Assembly: GCA_000310025.1 (NCBI GenBank)
Contig: FN649751.1
Coordinates: forward strand, 3,603,788 to 3,616,425
DNA: 12,638 nt
Direction of reading: 5' to 3'
Origin: Ectocarpus siliculosus
Taxonomy: Eukaryota > Sar > Phaeophyceae > Ectocarpales > Ectocarpaceae
In this document: positions 8,748 through 12,638 of the stretch, one piece after another
Layout of the letters: each line of letters opens with the position of its first letter
Numbering within the stretch: position 1 is the first letter of the stretch
Translations under genes and position numbers: made by a program
Notes under the pieces: model-generated
What the model saw: the letters and a program-made list of their open reading frames with translations, nothing else
What the model was told of the DNA's origin: nothing
The model's database searches: none

Positions 8748-9212
8748 CTTGTGTGGCGCTTGGGGTTCTTTGGCGGTATCGGCCATCGATCCCCACAATC
8801 CATCTTGCCGCTGGTCAACGAGCTGTCTTGCCCGTTCAGACGCCATGTCATCGAGATCGGGCAAGGCTTTTTGATCGCTCGTGGAGAGCGTGTGCGACGA
8901 GACAAGCCATGGCACAAGCAAAACCCGGCATGCTTCGCGTGAAAAAGTAGTCTCCTTTATTCTGGACACTCGTGTCGTGTCTCTAACTCGTCTACTGCAA
9001 CCACTTGAGGCTCAAGACACCGACCCTCAGGTGTTCTCCAAACTTCTAGACAGGTGGTATGATATGCGCCTCGAAAATCACACACCTATGCATACCAAAC
9101 AATCAGAAGACCGCATCATCGATCGACGTCTACCTCGCCCGACATGCAAACGCACTCCAGGGGAAACGTGTTGCAAGCATCAGGCGGCCAGCTCAATCGC
9201 TACCACCATCAA

Positions 9213-9239
9213 GAGCGAGCGAGCGAGCGAGCGAGCGAG
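9213..9239 (+). repeat. GAGC microsatellite
   Basis: Six full GAGC units plus GAG, uninterrupted. A tetranucleotide repeat likely to vary in length between individuals. Confidence 0.9.
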
Positions 9240-9790
9240 TAGCGGCGCAAATCAGCTTGGAAACGCTTCTTCCGCACAGCACATTCATGCTCCAAAACTT
9301 TCCCAACAACACATCATACACGACACACCTGGCGCGCACGTACTCTTTTAAAAGCTGTCACATCTACCTCGCACGCTTGGCGTGAAAAAAAAACATGATA
9401 CACACGCGACCGCCGGTTATAGCCTGATGGTACCATAGGCCTTATCCTTCGTGAACGCAGTCTTTTCACCATGACGTCAAAATATATGGCTCTAAACAGC
9501 TCCATAGAGCGGGAAACTACTACAACTGCAACTGCCTTAGGCTTGTGGAGTACACGGGCGGTCAAATCAATCCGAACAAAAGTCAAAAAATGCCCCCCGA
9601 CCTTCCCCTACGCCACCACAACACCAACAAAAAACGGCCGACACCCACCCACGCGAGCAACAACCACAGCCCCACGACAGGCCCAACCAAAGGTGATGGG
9701 TGATATTATGCCCAAGCGCGCATCGCTCCGGCAAGCGCGCCGACCGAAAAGGCACCTCCAATAGCGGAGCACGAGTATATACAAAAAAAT

Positions 9791-9812
9791 GGGGGTGGGG
9801 GGGGGGGGGGGG
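9791..9812 (+). repeat. G tract (G5-T-G16)
   Basis: A nearly pure run of 21 G with a single T, preceded by a run of seven A. It is prone to length error in sequencing and could form G-quadruplex structure. Confidence 0.9.
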
Positions 9813-10280
9813 AATCTGAAGACAGAATGAACGGCCGTTGGGCGAAAGCGAGTGGGGCCAAAACATCACGGATCGACACCTACGCCGTCCAGAAACACAA
9901 CAAGTTAAACAAGTTCGGCGGAAAATACAGGGATCGTGTCTCCTCGCGACCGGCTCTACGACCTATTATTCTGCACACCCGTCGTGGCCACAGGAGGAAA
10001 CAACAGACGAGGCCGTGCCTAGAAACTGCAACCCAACACACGTTCTCATGGTCGCGGGTCGTGCTGCAAACGCTGTTCTCCGGCACGGCAATGTTCCCTG
10101 ACCGAGCCCTATGTTCATGCGTACAAGACCTACAAAAAATGCACAACAAGAAACAAAAAAATACAACGCACCCGCAAGAAATACATATGGTACCAACGCA
10201 CAGGGAACACATGCATTGCATCAACGTGTATCCAGAGCGGGCACAACGCCTCTGGACACCACCAATCTGCAAGTAGTAAC

Positions 10281-10295
10281 CGTTGCCGGGCAACG
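10281..10295. promoter_or_regulatory. X-box-like palindrome
   Basis: CGTTGCCGGGCAACG has perfect 7-base arms around one base. The inner GTTGCC-N-GGCAAC fits the RFX-type X-box pattern GTNRCC(0-3N)RGYAAC. It lies in a gene-free stretch, so any function is speculative. Confidence 0.25.
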
Positions 10296-10700
10296 ATGCA
10301 CAACAATTTACACCTCTGCCGCCGCTTTTCCAGGGAGAAAACGCACAACGCCGAAGTAGGAAATGAGTGTCCCCACCCCCTCTTGTCTCTAAAAGCCCTT
10401 GGGACAACGAACCCCCCACACGACCGCCCCTCCTCCCCCCCTCAACACCTTTACACTCGGGACACGTCATATTGAGCCTACACCACGCATGGCGCGCTGC
10501 AAAAATGTACACTTTGCTAACCCCCGCCACAAGTTGTTCCGCTTTCTCTCGCGCGCCTAAGTGAGACAGACCCTCTACATGCTGCGCTTATATCGCTCGT
10601 CAGGGTTGACTCTCATGCTTACGACCGTCAGCCAGCAGTCGATGTCGGTCTCCTTTCACGGCGTGCGCGTACCGTCGCCCACCCAAGACAAGTCATATCT

Positions 10701-11537
10701 CAAGGCAAAGTCATACTTACCGAGGATAAGACTCAAAGTTACTCTTAACGCTTCAAATATTATCTTTCAATTCAAGATAATATTTCAAGGTGTGTGGGCT
10801 TCGTGGCCGCGATGTTTAAGCCAAGAATCCTACTTTTTTTGTAATATTCCAATGCATGCAACAAAAATAAACAGAACGACCGATTACACAAATGTCAGAC
10901 GTGAAACCGCGCCGCAAATACAACTTATATTCTCTGCACCGAAGGCTTCTTTCAGTAGCCCCGCCCGATAGCCTGATACTTGATAGATACGCCCTGTTTT
11001 CCCTCCAGGTCGCGGCTTGATCAATCTACAAACCAAGCCGTGTGTAACTTAAAAGAAGATATGAATAGGAAAACTACATCCCAGAGCCTCTCATCGATAC
11101 GAAGAATCACCAAAACAGTGTCAAAAAATGAACCGGGAGGTTTACGCTAGTGTCGCTCTCGTCTCGATATCTCAACCAGCATTCATTCCTCCTTTGTACT
11201 ATATTAAGTATGTGGCAACAGATTACCGACCTTCCCCCCCCCCCACACGCATACAGAAACTCTACTGCCGACCGAGCGAACGCAAACGCTGCCTTGTTCG
11301 GTGGGTGCCTCGTGGTTCAGCGCTTCGCCGATGCCACGGTGTGGCCAACAAGACGAGCACACACCGCCGTAGACACGTAACACTCCTTTCCACCTTACAA
11401 CAGCTGGCGCTATTTTAAGCAGTCAGCCGGCTGGGCAGGGCAGTAGAATATCCACACATCCTTACACAAAATACCGCGCGCCTCCTCTCGTTTATCGCCC
11501 GGCAACGACAAAAATACAATCTTGTGAAAACAAAAAT
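10701..11537. other. Downstream flank of the kinase gene
   Basis: No supported coding sequence. The part nearest 11537 is presumably the 3' untranslated region of the minus-strand kinase gene. It contains the hairpin at 10751-10789 and an 11-base C run at 11234-11244 (G run on the kinase strand). Confidence 0.4.
10751..10789. repeat. AT-rich inverted repeat / hairpin
   Basis: AAATATTATCTT (10755-10766) and AAGATAATATTT (10774-10785) are perfect 12-base complements around a 7-base loop TCAATTC. Allowing one mismatch, the arms extend to CTT and AAG outside (10751-10789). It could be a small foldback element or a structured RNA end; no target-site duplication is evident. Confidence 0.75.
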
Positions 11538-12485
11538 TTACGTGCTGCTGCTCGTGCCGGGGCTGGTGCTGCGGTGAAACCACGGATGAGAAAGGATGGA
11601 CTTAATGTCGGAGAGGCGCTCCTCTGGGTCGGCCGTGAGCATGGCCTGGCAGGAATGACACACGAGACAATGAACGCGCGGTTGTGCAGGAGTGGGGGGG
11701 GGGGAGCGTGCACGAACGGCGGGGTGAGAACATGAAACGTAGACAACGGCAACCACATGGAGCTCTGAGCCGTGTGTGTCCCGTCGTGTTCCCCTATTCA
11801 ATCCTCGGCGAGATCGGTGTCGGTGGACGGGCACTCGTAGTGTCCTCTGCTGAATCCTACCGACCCCCTTCCGCTTGCCCTATTCAACTTGTGTAACTGC
11901 TTACGTTTATATGCCTCCGTCTACCAAAGTTCCAGCTCTCTCCTCGTTTTATCCCCGAAAAAAAAAAAAAACACAACGGTGTTTGAAAATATTGAACCCC
12001 CCTCCTTACCTGCAAGAGATCGACGGCCTCGTCCGAGATGGCGTCGCGGAGCTTCCAGCCCTGTAGCACCACGTCCAGATTCTTGCCCTCGGCTATCGCC
12101 TGGAACTTGAAGTCCCCGACCTCCTCCCAAGGCTGCACGCCCAGAAGCGCCATGAACAGGGTCGTTCCGACAGACCACGTGTCGATAGCGTGGCCGTCAA
12201 AAGCCTGTTTGGCACCCCAAGTTGGCGAGGGAAGCAATGTTTTAGGTAGCCCGGTACAGCAGCAATGTGGTATTGGAGAGAAACGGGGATCGGCCAGACA
12301 AGGACAGCAACCTTGCGCTACGAAGGTGCGCTTCATGTCGTCATGAATTGCCGACCTTCAAATATATGTATGCGTATGTGTACAGGCGCAACCATGTCCA
12401 CAATTATTTGTTCGTTCATGCCGGACTCACTGACCTGGTCGTAAAACACTTCGGGTGCCACACACGTGCTTTTGCCACATCTGCC
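11538..12485 (-). CDS. Serine/threonine protein kinase, C-terminal exons (5'-partial)
   Basis: Three exons are visible: 12485-12435, 12204-12010 and 11645-11538, giving 117 residues to a TAA. Exon A encodes GRCGKSTCVAPEVFYDQ, the P+1 loop and APE motif (subdomain VIII). Exon B starts AFDGHAIDTWSVGTTLFMAL with the DxWSxG motif of subdomain IX, then LLGVQPWEE and helices to EAVDLLQ. Exon C encodes AMLTADPEERLSDIKSIL with the invariant subdomain XI Arg, then SHPWF and a short Ser/Thr tail. The domain order and HPWF ending fit CAMK-like kinases, and the layout resembles those I recall from oomycetes and brown algae. Introns 12434-12205 (GTCAGT..CAG) and 12009-11646 (GTAAGG..CAG) are phase 0. The catalytic HRD and DFG motifs lie beyond 12638, so activity cannot be judged. 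Exon A might begin at 12511 instead, after CTATCCTGCAG. Confidence 0.85.
11646..12009 (-). other. Last intron of the kinase gene (364 nt)
   Basis: Starts GTAAGG after TTGCAG and ends TTCCTGCCAG, both near consensus. On the kinase strand it contains a run of 14 T at 11971-11958 and an 11-base C run at 11704-11694. Neither homopolymer is near the splice sites. Confidence 0.8.
12205..12434 (-). other. Intron between the APE-motif and subdomain IX exons of the kinase (230 nt)
   Basis: Starts GTCAGTGAG after GACCAG and ends GGTGCCAAACAG. The 3' end is weak in pyrimidines, but the junction restores the expected text VFYDQ|AFDGHA in phase 0. Confidence 0.75.
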
Positions 12486-12638
12486 CTGAGGAGTCAACGG
12501 CGCTCTGTTCCCTGCAGGATAGGGTGCAAGAGTGTCGTTCGTTTTTCGACGAGGAGCGACGAGGGGCGGGGGGGGGCATTGAGCGCTAAAAGCATACAAC
12601 AAATCGTTTTCAACGATATCATCATGTAGTAAGGGTAC
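12486..12638 (-). other. Probable intron at the right edge of the window
   Basis: No kinase catalytic-loop or DFG-like residues appear in any minus-strand frame here, so the preceding exon lies outside the window. The stretch ends in two usable acceptors, CTCCTCAG (exon at 12485) and CCTGCAG (exon at 12511). It carries a 9-base G run at 12568-12576. Confidence 0.6.

Larger units (their letters stand above)
8431..10700. other. Gene-poor stretch with short repeats
   Basis: No gene can be supported. The stretch carries imperfect direct repeats at 8465-8550 and 8638-8747, a GAGC microsatellite at 9213-9239, and a 22-base nearly pure G tract at 9791-9812. Frames on the minus strand between about 8430 and 8970 look partly protein-like but shift from one frame to another. 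Long open frames around 9827-10530 are rich in Cys or in Thr/Asn/Lys and read as translated non-coding DNA. Confidence 0.4.

Noticed and set aside
9213-9239. GAGC repeat as a possible CRISPR or satellite array
   Set aside because: It is a simple tetranucleotide run with no spacers; an ordinary microsatellite.
9880-10530. Minus-strand open frame of 216 codons
   Set aside because: Cys-rich, begins at a non-ATG codon, has no recognisable motif and runs through low-complexity ACA/CAA-rich DNA; plus-strand frames of similar length overlap it.
10561-10971. Plus-strand open frame of 136 codons
   Set aside because: It reads straight through the AT-rich hairpin at 10751-10789 and has no codon bias.
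1-12638. tRNA, rRNA, integrated viral genes or transposase/reverse transcriptase genes
   Set aside because: Isolated GGTTCGA-like strings (for example near 2244 and 4289) are not part of a cloverleaf, and no catalytic motifs of mobile-element or viral replication proteins were seen in any frame.

Overview
The window looks like nuclear DNA of a photosynthetic stramenopile, most probably a brown alga or close ochrophyte relative. Three things point there. Genes are broken by GT-AG introns of about 230 to 930 bases. One gene carries a two-part plastid-targeting leader with the A|F cleavage signature used by algae with red-type secondary plastids. A protein kinase fragment resembles the kinase types I recall from oomycetes and brown algae. 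Coding exons favour G or C at third positions and gene density is low. I see no bacterial features. The lineage call is inference; no database could be consulted.

Left part (1-2830): a complete four-exon gene on the minus strand, read from 2830 down to 431. The spliced product of about 217 residues has a signal peptide, a plastid transit region, a low-complexity linker and then a DUF3110-like domain, a small family of unknown function that I know from cyanobacteria and plastid-bearing eukaryotes. Exons: 2830-2474, 1547-1461, 1046-936, 529-431. All three introns are phase 0.

Middle part (2831-5708): a gap of about 540 bases separates this gene from a divergent plus-strand reading frame at 3375-3602, which encodes a small single-pass membrane protein or the first exon of one. 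A plus-strand terminal exon at 5115-5708 opens at a good 3' splice site and encodes an Ala/Gly/Glu-rich acidic tail. It has no start codon of its own, so it needs an upstream exon. A GTGAGC donor inside the 3375 frame would join the two in phase, but other 5' exons are possible.

Right part (5709-12638): about 5.8 kb shows no gene I can support. It holds G or C homopolymer runs, a GAGC microsatellite, small direct repeats, two palindromes and one AT-rich hairpin. From 12485 down to 11538 on the minus strand lie the last three exons of a serine/threonine protein kinase (117 residues from the APE motif to the stop). Its N-lobe and catalytic loop lie beyond the right edge.

I see no functional link between the three genes. 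No mobile element, CRISPR, rRNA or tRNA was found. The most interesting items are the plastid DUF3110 gene and the unassigned membrane/acidic-tail gene.
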